A stretch of 22,110 nucleotides of DNA from JABMRW01 sp964396965 (GCA_964396965.1 CAYNGD010000026.1:1-22110); one strand, 5' to 3'. Shown: positions 8,109 through 15,780, numbered from the stretch's first letter. Notes: generated by a model from the sequence alone, not told the origin. A program made the numbers and translations.

Positions 8109-9160
8109 GGCTGCCTCCGGTAAGCCCTGGGCCGGGGATGAAAGACCTTCTCCGGCATTTTTATACCGCCAGCCTCCGGGATTGACTGGAGCAAAGCCAA
8201 CGTCTCTTCCATCAACCTAGCCAGGCCATGGCCGCTGGCTGCCGAGACGAAAAAGACATTGATGCCGACGGCCCTGAAGCTGGCGGCTATCTCAGCCCGC
8301 CGGGCCTCGACCTGGGGCAGGTCAACCTTGTTGACCGCCACCAGCTGCGGCTTCCGGATAAGCGACGGGTCAAACAGGCTGAGCTCAGTATTAACCTGGG
8401 CCATATCGTCCGCCGGCGACTCAGAGCTGCCGTCGACCAGGTGGATGAGAACGCGGGTGCGCTCTATGTGGCGCAGGAAATCGTGGCCCAGCCCCTTACC
8501 CAGGTGGGCGTCCTTAACCAGGCCCGGTATCTCGGCCAGGACGAAGCTACTGGTGCCGACCTCGACCACGCCCAGCACCGGCTCGCGGGTGGTGAAGGGG
8601 TAGCTGGCTACTTTAGGCCTGGCCGCCGAGACCGCCGCCAGCAGGGTTGACTTGCCGGCGTTGGGGTAGCCGATGAGGCCGACATCGGCAATGAGCCTGA
8701 GCTCCAGGGTGAGGGCCATCTCATCGCCCACCTCCCCCGGCTGGGCAATCTGCGGCGCCTGGTTGGTCGGGGTGGCGAACTGGGCGTTGCCCTTGCCCCC
8801 CCGCCCCCCCCTGGTCACCACCACTGGCTGACCGGGACGATCCAGGTCGGCGATAAGGCCACCGCCAGCTGGGGCACTGACCACCGTCCCCACCGGCACC
8901 ACCAAGACCAGGTCTTCCCCATTCCTGCCGTGCTTCTTCTGGCCGGCCCCATCCCGACCCCGGGCAGCCTTAAAATATCTCTTGCGCCGGAAGGCCTTGA
9001 GGCTGGTCACCGCCCCATCGGCCACGATAACAACATTACCCCCGTTGCCCCCGTCACCACCATCGGGACCACCGAAGGGGACAAACTTCTCGTGGCGGAA
9101 GCTGACCGCGCCGCGGCCGCCGTCACCAGACCTAACCACTATCTCAGCACTGTCTATCAT
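8105..9160 (-). CDS. obgE: Obg-family GTPase, no OCT domain
   Basis: The 351-residue GTPase associates with the ribosomal large subunit and links its assembly to GTP and stress state. Residues 1-158 form the glycine-rich Obg fold (FGGPDGGDGGNGGNV). The G domain follows: G1 GYPNAGKST (164-172), switch I SYPFTTREP, G3 region AEIPGL, G4 NKVD (277-280). The C-terminus ends soon after the G domain, so the optional OCT domain is absent. The G3 DxxG aspartate is glutamate (E210). Start ATG at 9160 follows a weak ribosome binding site. It is the first gene of the obgE-nadD pair, and its upstream region is the origin candidate. Confidence 0.95.
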   Translation of the reverse strand: MIDSAEIVVRSGDGGRGAVSFRHEKFVPFGGPDGGDGGNGGNVVIVADGAVTSLKAFRRKRYFKAARGRDGAGQKKHGRNGEDLVLVVPVGTVVSAPAGGGLIADLDRPGQPVVVTRGGRGGKGNAQFATPTNQAPQIAQPGEVGDEMALTLELRLIADVGLIGYPNAGKSTLLAAVSAARPKVASYPFTTREPVLGVVEVGTSSFVLAEIPGLVKDAHLGKGLGHDFLRHIERTRVLIHLVDGSSESPADDMAQVNTELSLFDPSLIRKPQLVAVNKVDLPQVEARRAEIAASFRAVGINVFFVSAASGHGLARLMEETLALLQSIPEAGGIKMPEKVFHPRPRAYRRQP

Positions 9161-9434
9161 TAGTTTTCCACTTTATTAACAAGTTGTTAATTCTTGGTGA
9201 ATACTGGTTTTAATATATCTTATAACTTAGGTTTGTTTAAACAGCACTAATTATAATACCTTTAGCTACCGGCTGGCTAGGTGGAGTACCGGGATGGGTG
9301 GGAAAAGGGCTAAAACCGAGGCTGTTCTGTTCCGGCTTATCCACAAAAAAGGGGGGTTTTACACCGCCAACGACGTTTACCCGGTTAGCTGGTTGTTTAT
9401 AGATGGTGACTGGCTGTGGAAAGCCCCGGTTTGG
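9161..9434. other. Candidate chromosomal origin (oriC) between dnaA and obgE
   Basis: This 274-bp gap at the 3' side of dnaA holds a strongly AT-rich half (about 9165-9262, DUE-like) and a more GC-rich half containing a perfect DnaA box at 9337-9345. Weaker 7-of-9 boxes lie at 9164-9172 and, on the minus strand, at 9415-9423. Two palindromes occur in the AT-rich half: TTAACAAGTTGTTAA (9176-9190) and TGTTTAAACA (9234-9243). Neighbouring dnaA, gyrB and obgE fit an origin. Only one perfect box is visible, so the assignment is tentative. Confidence 0.5.
9337..9345 (+). promoter_or_regulatory. Perfect DnaA box
   Basis: TTATCCACA exactly matches the classical DnaA-binding nonamer and lies about 90 bp downstream of the dnaA stop, within the origin candidate. 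A chance match in 22 kb is possible, but the location next to dnaA argues for function. Confidence 0.6.
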
Positions 9435-10748
9435 CTAAGGCGGGGAGTTAGGCTCGCGCTGCAGCCTCTTTTGGATATCGAGCACTTGGCGTCGCAGGTA
9501 GGGGTCGTTGGCCATGTCGCCGGCTATCTTGCGGTGGGCATGGATAACGGTGGCGTGGTTGCGATGGCCGAAATCCAGGCCGATCTGGGCCAGCGAGCAG
9601 CCGCTGGCTTCTTTAAGCAGGTACATGGCTATCTGCCGGGCCTGGGCGGTGGCCCGGTCCCGCCTGCGGCCAACCAGGTCGGCCGGGCTAAGCTGGAAGC
9701 GCTCGGCGACCACCTTCATCACCAGCTTCGGGTCGAGGCTGTTTTGGCTAGGTGCCGGGGTGATGTCCTGTACCGCCCGGGCGGCCAGCTCCGGGGTGAG
9801 GATGGCGCCGAAGAGCTTGGCGTAGGCCACCGCCCGGTTCAAGGACCCCTCCAGCTCCCGGATGTTCTGCTGGATGCGCTGGGCGATGAACTCCAGCACG
9901 TCTAGAGCCACCTCCGTTCCCAGCTGCTCGGCCTTGGCCTTGAGGATGGCCAGGCGGGTGTCAAAATCGGGCGGCTGGATATCGGCGATAAGCCCCCACT
10001 CGAAGCGGGAGCAGAGGCGGTCGCCCATGTCGGGCAGGGACTTGGGGGGGCGGTCGCTGGCCAGGACAATCTGGCGGTTGGCGTTGTGCAGCTCGTTGAA
10101 GGTGTGGAAGAAGCTCTCCTCGGTCTGCTCCTTGCCCATCAGGAACTGGATGTCGTCTATCAACAGCATATCAACATGGCGGTAGCGGTCGCGGAACTCG
10201 GCAGTGCTTTTGCTTTGGAGGGCGCTGACGAACTCGTTGGTAAACTGCTCGGCGCTGACGTAGAGCGCCTTGATGTTCTCCTGCCGGGCCAGGTGGTAGA
10301 TGGCCTGCATGAGGTGGGTCTTGCCCAGTCCCACCCCGCCGTAGATGAAGAGGGGATTGTAGCAGACTCCCGGATTTTCGGCGACGCTGCGGGCGGCAGT
10401 GTAGGCCAGGCGGTTGCTCTGGCTGACCACGAAGCTGTCGAAGGTGTATCTGGAGAGGCCGTCGCTGGCTTCGGCCCCGGCCGCCTTCTCCCGGGCCGGG
10501 GTTACCTCAAAGTCAACCTCGATGCCGGGGCGGGTAAGCCCGATGAGGGTCTTTTCGATGAGGGAGCGCTGGTTCCGGGACAGGTACTCGCAGACGAAGG
10601 TGTTGGGCACCCCGACCACGAAACGGTCATCCTCAAAGCTTAAGCCAGTGGTCTTTTCCAGCCAGGTGCGGTAGTTGGCCTTGGTTACCTGAAGTTGCAA
10701 CTCGCCCAGGGCAGTTTCCCAGATTTCCTGTGCCGACCTAGCTTCCAT
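9435..10748 (-). CDS. dnaA: Chromosomal replication initiator DnaA
   Basis: The 437-residue AAA+ initiator binds DnaA boxes and melts the origin. Domain I is at about residues 5-80 and the linker at about 82-100. The AAA+ domain has Walker A GGVGLGKTH (137-145), Walker B LLIDDIQF (195-202), sensor I around LASDRPP (229-235), and the arginine-finger region RLCSRFEWGL. Domain IV ends in a helix-turn-helix with the DnaA signature variant LDFGHRNHATVIHAHRKI. Full length. Start ATG at 10748 is preceded by AGGGGAG. It is transcribed toward the candidate origin, divergently from fmt. No dnaN adjoins it, an arrangement different from the common dnaA-dnaN pair. Confidence 0.97.
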   Translation of the reverse strand: MEARSAQEIWETALGELQLQVTKANYRTWLEKTTGLSFEDDRFVVGVPNTFVCEYLSRNQRSLIEKTLIGLTRPGIEVDFEVTPAREKAAGAEASDGLSRYTFDSFVVSQSNRLAYTAARSVAENPGVCYNPLFIYGGVGLGKTHLMQAIYHLARQENIKALYVSAEQFTNEFVSALQSKSTAEFRDRYRHVDMLLIDDIQFLMGKEQTEESFFHTFNELHNANRQIVLASDRPPKSLPDMGDRLCSRFEWGLIADIQPPDFDTRLAILKAKAEQLGTEVALDVLEFIAQRIQQNIRELEGSLNRAVAYAKLFGAILTPELAARAVQDITPAPSQNSLDPKLVMKVVAERFQLSPADLVGRRRDRATAQARQIAMYLLKEASGCSLAQIGLDFGHRNHATVIHAHRKIAGDMANDPYLRRQVLDIQKRLQREPNSPP

Positions 10749-11039
10749 CTACTCCCCTGTCTAATTCTCAAGTTAAGCCCTGTTTTACAAGCCAAAGGTG
10801 ACCGGGCGGTCTATGGGGAGAGGGTCAGAGGGCTGGTAAAAATGGCTGGTTTTAGAATAAAGGCTGGCTTGGGGGATAGCAAGCTTTTTAGGGCTGATTT
10901 TGGGGGGGTTAGTGGGGTGGGACGCCCTTGTTAGCTCTGCCGGGCTTGGTTTTTCGGCCAAAATCGGGGGTTTAGATACAAAAAGAAAAACTTGTTGTCA
11001 AAAATTTTTGGTGTTAGAATTCTGGCGTCGGAGAGAAAA
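10749..11039. other. Divergent dnaA-fmt intergenic region, G-rich on the plus strand
   Basis: No gene is supported here. The plus strand from about 10800 to 10930 is markedly G-rich, with three GGCTGG blocks (10831, 10844, 10862) and a run of seven G. No match to the DnaA nonamer was found by eye, so dnaA autoregulation through boxes here is not evident. The fmt promoter occupies the right end. Confidence 0.5.
10992..11020 (+). promoter_or_regulatory. Probable fmt promoter, extended -10
   Basis: An extended -10 (TG, one base, then TAGAAT at 11015-11020) lies 17 bp after a weak -35 TTGTTG (10992-10997). Predicted start near 11027 leaves a short leader holding GGAGAG at 11030-11035. Confidence 0.4.
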
Positions 11040-11972
11040 TTGCGCCTTGTTTTCATGGGTAGCCCCCAGTTTGCCGTCCCCCCTCTGGAGCACCTGCTGG
11101 CCAGTAAATACCGGGTGGCGGCGGTCTACACCCAGCCCGACCGGCCGGCGGGGAGGGGACGGGGTCTGACGGCCTCCCCGTTGAAGCAGCTCGCCCAGGT
11201 GCGGGGGCTAACGGTGGTGCAGCCGGCCAGCTTTAAGGCGGCTGGAGTAATCGAGCAGCTCAAGGCCTTGGCCCCCGATGTTATCGTGGTGGCTGCCTTC
11301 GGCCAGATTCTGCCCAGAGCAGTTCTGGAGCTGCCTAAACTGGGCTGTCTCAATATTCACCCCTCGCTGCTGCCCCGCTACCGGGGGGCCTCGCCGGTGG
11401 CCTCGGCGATACTGGCCGGCGACGACTTCAGCGGGGTCACTATTATGTTGATGGACCAGGGGCTGGATACCGGCCCTCTGCTGGCCCGGGCCCAGATTCC
11501 GGTTTCTTTCCGGGATAGCACTGGCTCGCTCACTGCCAAGCTCGCCTGGCTGGGGGCGGGGCTGCTGGGAGAAGTCCTGGTGGGCTGGGAACGGGGCGAG
11601 CTTACCCCCCGGCCCCAGGATGAAGCCGGGGCGAGCTACTCCGGCCCCATCACTAAAGAAGAGGGGGAGATTGACTGGCGGCTGCCGGCGGTTGATATCT
11701 GGCGGCGGGTGCGGGCCTTTAATCCTTGGCCGGGGTGCTACAGCCGCTGGCGGGGAAAAACGCTCAAAATTATCGAGGCGGTACTGCTGGAGGAGCCCGC
11801 TGCTAGAGCCGGGGAGGTGGTGGCGCTAAGCTCAGCCGGCTTCGGCGTCGGCACCGGCGACGGGGTTCTGGGCATCTTGAAGGTTCAAATGGAAGGTAAG
11901 CGAGCAATGTCCGCCGGCGAGTTCCTGCGGGGGCAGCGGGACTTTATCGGGATGGTGCTGCCCTCCGGTTAA
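11040..11972 (+). CDS. fmt: Methionyl-tRNA formyltransferase
   Basis: The 310-residue enzyme formylates initiator Met-tRNA with 10-formyl-tetrahydrofolate. The N-terminal domain carries VFMGSPQFAVPPLEHLL, the catalytic NIHPSLLPRYRG block (Asn and His) and the aspartate in MDQGLDTGP. The C-terminal OB-like domain starts near residue 205 and includes INWPG-like spacing at FNPWPGCYS. The frame is open further upstream, but the family start pattern (MR-V-FMG) and GGAGAG four bases ahead point to TTG 11040. It is the first gene of a pair with mazG, 12 bp apart. Confidence 0.95.
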   Translation: MRLVFMGSPQFAVPPLEHLLASKYRVAAVYTQPDRPAGRGRGLTASPLKQLAQVRGLTVVQPASFKAAGVIEQLKALAPDVIVVAAFGQILPRAVLELPKLGCLNIHPSLLPRYRGASPVASAILAGDDFSGVTIMLMDQGLDTGPLLARAQIPVSFRDSTGSLTAKLAWLGAGLLGEVLVGWERGELTPRPQDEAGASYSGPITKEEGEIDWRLPAVDIWRRVRAFNPWPGCYSRWRGKTLKIIEAVLLEEPAARAGEVVALSSAGFGVGTGDGVLGILKVQMEGKRAMSAGEFLRGQRDFIGMVLPSG

Positions 11973-11984
11973 AGAGGAGGCTTT

Positions 11985-12764
11985 TTGTCAGTTCCTGAGG
12001 ACTTGAGCCAGTTTTCGGCCCTGGTCGATATTATCGCTAGGTTAAGGGCGCCCGACGGCTGCCCCTGGGACCGCAAGCAGACCCACGCCTCGCTGAGAGA
12101 GAACCTGCTATCTGAGTGCTACGAGGTGCTGGAGGCGCTGGACGAGGGGGATGCCGCCAAGCTCAAGGACGAGCTGGGCGACCTGCTGATGCAGGTTGTC
12201 CTCCACGCCCAGATTGCCAGCGAGGCCGGGGAGTTCGGGCTGGGGGAGGTCATCGAAGGCATCAACAAGAAACTCATCCACCGCCACCCCCACATCTTCG
12301 GCTCTAAAAAAGTGAAGGATGCCGAGGAGGTGGCCCTTAACTGGGAGGAGCTTAAAGAAGAGGAGAGAGAGCCCGGAACCTCGATACTGGAGAGCGTGCC
12401 CAAGCCGATGCCGGCCCTGGACTACAGCCAGGAGGTCCAGCGCCGGGCGGCTTACCTTGGCTTTGACTGGGAGGAGGACGGTGGCGTTATTGATAAGATG
12501 GCCGAGGAGGTCAGCGAATTTCAGCAGGCCGATAGCCAGGAGGAGAAAGCCAGAGAGTTCGGCGACCTGCTCTTCACCCTGGCCAATATCGCCCGCCGGA
12601 TGGGGATAGACCTAGAGGCAGCGCTCCGGGAGGCCAACCGGCGCTTCTATCGGCGCTTCAGCTATATGGAGGAAGCCTGCCGTAAGCGGGGGCTGAAACT
12701 CGGCGAGCTCTCCTTTGATGAGCAGAACGCCCTCTGGGAAGAGGCCAAGAAAAGGTTGGGTTAA
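11985..12764 (+). CDS. mazG: Nucleoside triphosphate pyrophosphohydrolase MazG
   Basis: The 259-residue protein has two tandem MazG domains, as in the E. coli enzyme that hydrolyses NTPs to NMP and pyrophosphate. Domain 1 (about 15-115) holds LRAPDGCPWDRKQTHASLR, the acidic pattern SECYEVLEAL and DELGDLLMQV, then HRHPHIFG. Domain 2 (about 135-245) holds EEVSEF and EFGDLLFTLANIARR. The usual first EExxE is SExxE-like here, with the C-terminal pair of acids kept. The start is TTG at 11985, supported by AGAGGAGG four bases upstream. It is co-transcribed with fmt and ends one base before the operator of the next operon. Confidence 0.93.
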   Translation: MSVPEDLSQFSALVDIIARLRAPDGCPWDRKQTHASLRENLLSECYEVLEALDEGDAAKLKDELGDLLMQVVLHAQIASEAGEFGLGEVIEGINKKLIHRHPHIFGSKKVKDAEEVALNWEELKEEEREPGTSILESVPKPMPALDYSQEVQRRAAYLGFDWEEDGGVIDKMAEEVSEFQQADSQEEKAREFGDLLFTLANIARRMGIDLEAALREANRRFYRRFSYMEEACRKRGLKLGELSFDEQNALWEEAKKRLG

Positions 12765-12799
12765 AACATATAGACATATCGGTGTTTATATGTTATCAT
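12765..12799 (+). promoter_or_regulatory. Toxin-antitoxin promoter with embedded palindromic operator
   Basis: The promoter is near-consensus: TAGACA (12771-12776, five of six), 17-bp spacer, TATCAT (12794-12799, five of six) preceded by TG plus one base. Perfect 8-bp inverted arms AACATATA (12765-12772) and TATATGTT (12787-12794) span the -35 to the -10. A dimeric RHH antitoxin bound there would block polymerase, the usual autoregulation of such operons (inference). Confidence 0.65.
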
Positions 12800-12817
12800 C
12801 GGTTGGGAGGTGACGAT

Positions 12818-13063
12818 ATGGCCTTGAAACGGACAACGATTTTTCTCACTGAAGAACAACACGAGAGGCTCCGCCGGCTGGCATTTGAGCAGCGGACTTC
12901 TATGGCTAAGCTCCTGCGTGATGCTGCTCTAGAGATACTGGAAGACGAGCAGGATGTTTCATGGGGGTTGCAGGCCTTAGCTGATGAGGAAGGCACTGTT
13001 AGCTGGGAGCAGTACCAGCGCCAGAGAAAAGAGCGGGAACTCCGGGGTGGATTATCAGATTAG
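12818..13063 (+). CDS. Ribbon-helix-helix (CopG-type) antitoxin
   Basis: The 81-residue protein has an N-terminal RHH DNA-binding fold: a beta strand KRTTIFLT followed by two helices (EEQHERLRRLAFEQ, then SMAKLLRDAALEIL). The acidic and flexible C-terminal half would wrap the toxin. Start ATG at 12818 is chosen because GGGAGGTGA lies just upstream; an in-frame GTG at 12782 is inside the promoter. The gene overlaps the RelE-type toxin by 17 bp, the normal antitoxin-first order. It likely represses its own promoter through the palindrome ahead of it. Confidence 0.85.
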   Translation: MALKRTTIFLTEEQHERLRRLAFEQRTSMAKLLRDAALEILEDEQDVSWGLQALADEEGTVSWEQYQRQRKERELRGGLSD

Positions 13064-13310
13064 GCTGAGGCGAATAGCCCAGAAGCAGTTAGATGTGATT
13101 GGAGGGCGGGATTACCGGGCAGTTGCCAGAGCTATTTCAGCTCTGGAGCAGGAGCCGAGACCGCCGAGGGTTAAAAAACTGGCTTTAAGCGGCTTGTGGC
13201 GCGTAAGAGTAGGGCGTTATAGAGTGGTATACGCTATAGATGATACGCAAGGTCTGATTACAGTTGTGGGAGTGGCTAAACGGGCGGAAGATACTTATAG
13301 GAGACTGTAA
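13047..13310 (+). CDS. RelE/ParE-family toxin
   Basis: The 87-residue basic protein has the RelE-superfamily layout: an N-terminal YQIRLRRIAQKQLD helix, a basic middle (PRPPRVKKLALSGLWRVRVGRYRVVYAID) and a terminal strand plus VGVAKRAEDTYRRL. RelE members cleave mRNA on the ribosome, while ParE members poison gyrase. The RVRVGRYRVVYAI block and terminal KR...YR fit the RelE branch better. GTG 13047 is chosen because it starts at the family's usual N-terminus and overlaps the antitoxin end, implying translational coupling. The frame stays open upstream within the antitoxin gene but without domain content. The stop is 3 bp from the 3' end of tRNA-Pro. Confidence 0.83.
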   Translation: MDYQIRLRRIAQKQLDVIGGRDYRAVARAISALEQEPRPPRVKKLALSGLWRVRVGRYRVVYAIDDTQGLITVVGVAKRAEDTYRRL

Positions 13311-13313
13311 AAA

Positions 13314-13388
13314 TCGGGGTGGGGGGATTTGAACCACCGACCTCAGCGTCCCGAACGCTGCGCGCTAACCGGACTGCGCTACGCCCCG
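13314..13388 (-). tRNA. tRNA-Pro (CGG), with two helix mispairs
   Basis: The 75-nt cloverleaf reads on the minus strand: acceptor CGGGGCG, D-arm GCGC...GCGC, anticodon stem CAGCG/CGCTG with loop TTCGGGA (anticodon CGG), T-loop TTCAAAT, discriminator A, no encoded CCA. Pair 6-67 is C-A and pair 51-63 is T-C, so both acceptor and T stems carry one mismatch. Loop G37 and anticodon CGG indicate proline (CCG codons). It may be functional or decaying; the second copy at the window end has perfect 3'-half stems. Confidence 0.8.
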
Positions 13389-13412
13389 ATATTCTGTTTT
13401 TAATGTAACCTT

Positions 13413-13425
13413 CAGTGTCCCGAAC
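13413..13425. repeat. tRNA-Pro anticodon-arm-like fragment
   Basis: The 13-mer cagtgtcccgaac matches tRNA-Pro copy 1 (13344-13356) at 12 of 13 bases. It lies 25 bp beyond the tRNA's 5' end, in the 124-bp non-coding gap before the PAS receptor gene, where nothing else is recognisable. It could be a vestigial attachment-site core or chance. Confidence 0.25.
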
Positions 13426-13512
13426 AAGGTAGGTGCCACATAATAAGGATGTTGATGCCGGGGATCTCATTCAACCTCGCTTTGAAAGTCCGGGGAATCT
13501 CTTCTTTACGAA

Positions 13513-15780
13513 CTAACTGCGTACCCGATGGTTGATAGCGCTCACCACGCAAATGGTACGCCTGTGACCACCGTCAGCTTCATGGGTAATGGCGGTGTTC
13601 ATGCTCACTTCAATAGAACCGCCTCGTTTAAGTACCATCCGGAAGTGATGGTCGTGCTCAAAACCTTCTTTTGCCGTTACGTTCAGGGCTTCCTCGACCC
13701 GGGGATAGTCCTGCTGGTGGACAAGCTCAAGAAACGGGCGCCCGATGACTTCGGCTGGTGTATAACCCAGAAGCCGCTCTACCCGCGGGCTGCAATCAGT
13801 AATCACACCTTCTTGGTTCAGCCAGATGATAAGGCTTGCGGCAGATTCGACCACAGACCGGTACTTCTCTTCGCTTTCACGCAGGGCTTTCTCCACCCTT
13901 TTACGGTCGCTTATATCCCGGAACGTAATTACAGCGCCCATGATTCTACCGTTTTCGATAATAGGAGTGCTGGTATACTCCACCTGGAATGCAGTGCCGT
14001 CTTTACGCCAGAAGACCTCGTCATCCACATTAGAATGGACTGTGCCATCTTTTAACGTGGCGTGTACTGGGCACTGCTCGGGGGGGTATAGTTTTCCGTC
14101 AGCTCGGGAGTGATGGACAAGGTCGTGATGCTTTTTACCAACCAGCTCCTCAGGTTTATAGCCGTGCATACGGGCAGCTGCCGGGTTAACAAAAGTCGTC
14201 CTACCCTCAATGTCCAGCCCGAAGATGCCTTCACCTGCTGCTTCAAGTATCAGTGCGTTTCTCCGCCCTAGTTGCTCAGTCACATCCGCGACCCATTTGC
14301 GCATCGTGACGTCACGGGAAAAGAAGGCAATCCTGGAGATTTCTCCCTTGTGCTCGGATACCGGATAGACATCGTGCTCGATAATCTTGCCCTCGCGCTC
14401 ATCCTCGTAATGGACCGGTTTCTTGGAGCGTATGATTTCAGCGACATGGGCTTTCAACGAAGCCGCCGATTCTGGAGGAAGGAGGTCGTAGAAGGACTCG
14501 TCAATCATCTGTTCGAGGCTGCGGTCAAACCGGCTGGCGGCAATTTCATTCGATGCTAGGATGGTGCCGCGCAAATCGGTCAACACTACAGCATCATGTG
14601 TGGCGTCGAGGATGGCCCAGGCCAGTTCCTCGCTTTCTCCAAGTGCGTCGCGCGAACGTTTGAGACTATCTAGCATCTTATTAAGGCCGAGGGCTATCTC
14701 GCCGAACTCACCATTAGCATCAGTATTGAACCGATGCTCAATCCTGCCGCTGGCAACGAGACTGATCCCACTTAAAAGCTGGTGCATGGGACCGGTAATC
14801 CGCCGGGATACCATGAGCACTGTCAGGATTCCGATGACGATGGCTGTTATCGCTAGGGCAATGAGCCACCTTCCCGCCGACGCTGCCGAGTTGCTTAATG
14901 TCTCGCTGGCCGTCAGCGTCTCAGCATTCACAAGTGGTTGTACACGCTCAGTAAGGATAGTTTCCATTCCGTTCACTGAAGACTGGAACTGTGTCATAGT
15001 ACTAACTAAACTGTCTGTGGTAGCAAAAAGCGTCGTGCCCTCATTTAGCAATTTTTGGTCCTGGTCTTCCATATGCTGGAGCCAGCTGCTTTCCAGCGGT
15101 GAGAGGGTTAGATCCTGAAAAGACGCACTTTGCCGTTTGAAATCTTCTCCAGAGCTTAGTACCTGCTGCCGGATGGTCGGGTCCGGCCCCCGGACATAAG
15201 TCTCAAGGCCAGTGGCAGCCGTTTCCAGGCTGCGGCGCATATTTAGAATCATTCGCAGTTTCTCGGTTGAGGCTTGAGAATTATCATCAAGGGTGGCCGT
15301 GAGCATTCCCTGCATCAGGGAGGCGGCTTCCCCGGCTGTCTCCCGAGCTGACAGCAGAGCGGCCTGCTGACTATCCACCAGCGAAACGACGTCATCGGCC
15401 GATTTTCTCAGGTTGACATATATCCCGCTTATCTCCTGACCCTGGCTCCGGGCCGCGTCACTTTGGGCAAGCTGATTGAATTCCAGCGCGGCTTGGTCGA
15501 AGGCGATTTCCGCATCCCGTAGCTTCTGGACATTGTCTTGGTCCGGCTGCCGGACATAATCCGATACGTACCGGGCAATATCCGCATTGCTCTGGCGCAT
15601 TTCCCAAGCAGCCTGCTGAAGAGGCTGCTGTGTTCCGGTCATTAACTCCACTCGGCGGGACGCCTGCTGGAATTGCCAGGTATAGATAAGCAGGGTTATC
15701 CCCAGGATAAGCAGCACGGCCCCAAAGCCGAGCCAAAGGCTGGTGGTTATTTTCCCCCCGGGTATCCCTGAAGGTTTCAT
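13513..15780 (-). CDS. Membrane HAMP-PAS-PAS-PAS receptor lacking a kinase domain
   Basis: The 755-residue protein has TM1 (about 13-33), a long mostly helical extracytoplasmic sensor (34-303) resembling four-helix or HBM ligand-binding domains, TM2 (304-325), HAMP (326-378) and three PAS domains (about 386-495, 508-625, 638-750). PAS2 ends in the canonical GAVITFRDISDRKR. The protein stops right after PAS3 (CVVSAINHRVRS): no H-box, HATPase, GGDEF, EAL or methyl-accepting domain is present. It may act through a partner such as the nearby soluble GAF kinase, or it may be a histidine kinase that lost its 3' end beside the tRNA. No kinase remnant was found in the next 124 bp. Start ATG is supported by GGGAG four bases upstream, and a strong own promoter precedes it. 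Confidence 0.85.
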   Translation of the reverse strand: MKPSGIPGGKITTSLWLGFGAVLLILGITLLIYTWQFQQASRRVELMTGTQQPLQQAAWEMRQSNADIARYVSDYVRQPDQDNVQKLRDAEIAFDQAALEFNQLAQSDAARSQGQEISGIYVNLRKSADDVVSLVDSQQAALLSARETAGEAASLMQGMLTATLDDNSQASTEKLRMILNMRRSLETAATGLETYVRGPDPTIRQQVLSSGEDFKRQSASFQDLTLSPLESSWLQHMEDQDQKLLNEGTTLFATTDSLVSTMTQFQSSVNGMETILTERVQPLVNAETLTASETLSNSAASAGRWLIALAITAIVIGILTVLMVSRRITGPMHQLLSGISLVASGRIEHRFNTDANGEFGEIALGLNKMLDSLKRSRDALGESEELAWAILDATHDAVVLTDLRGTILASNEIAASRFDRSLEQMIDESFYDLLPPESAASLKAHVAEIIRSKKPVHYEDEREGKIIEHDVYPVSEHKGEISRIAFFSRDVTMRKWVADVTEQLGRRNALILEAAGEGIFGLDIEGRTTFVNPAAARMHGYKPEELVGKKHHDLVHHSRADGKLYPPEQCPVHATLKDGTVHSNVDDEVFWRKDGTAFQVEYTSTPIIENGRIMGAVITFRDISDRKRVEKALRESEEKYRSVVESAASLIIWLNQEGVITDCSPRVERLLGYTPAEVIGRPFLELVHQQDYPRVEEALNVTAKEGFEHDHHFRMVLKRGGSIEVSMNTAITHEADGGHRRTICVVSAINHRVRS

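Noticed and set aside
10749..11039. Origin upstream of dnaA
   Set aside because: No DnaA-box match was found there by eye, while the downstream gap has a perfect one with an AT-rich tract.
13276..13470. Minus-strand frame across the toxin end and tRNA-Pro
   Set aside because: It is a translation of the tRNA gene itself (RDAEVGGSNPP-type artefact) and overlaps the better-supported RelE-type toxin.
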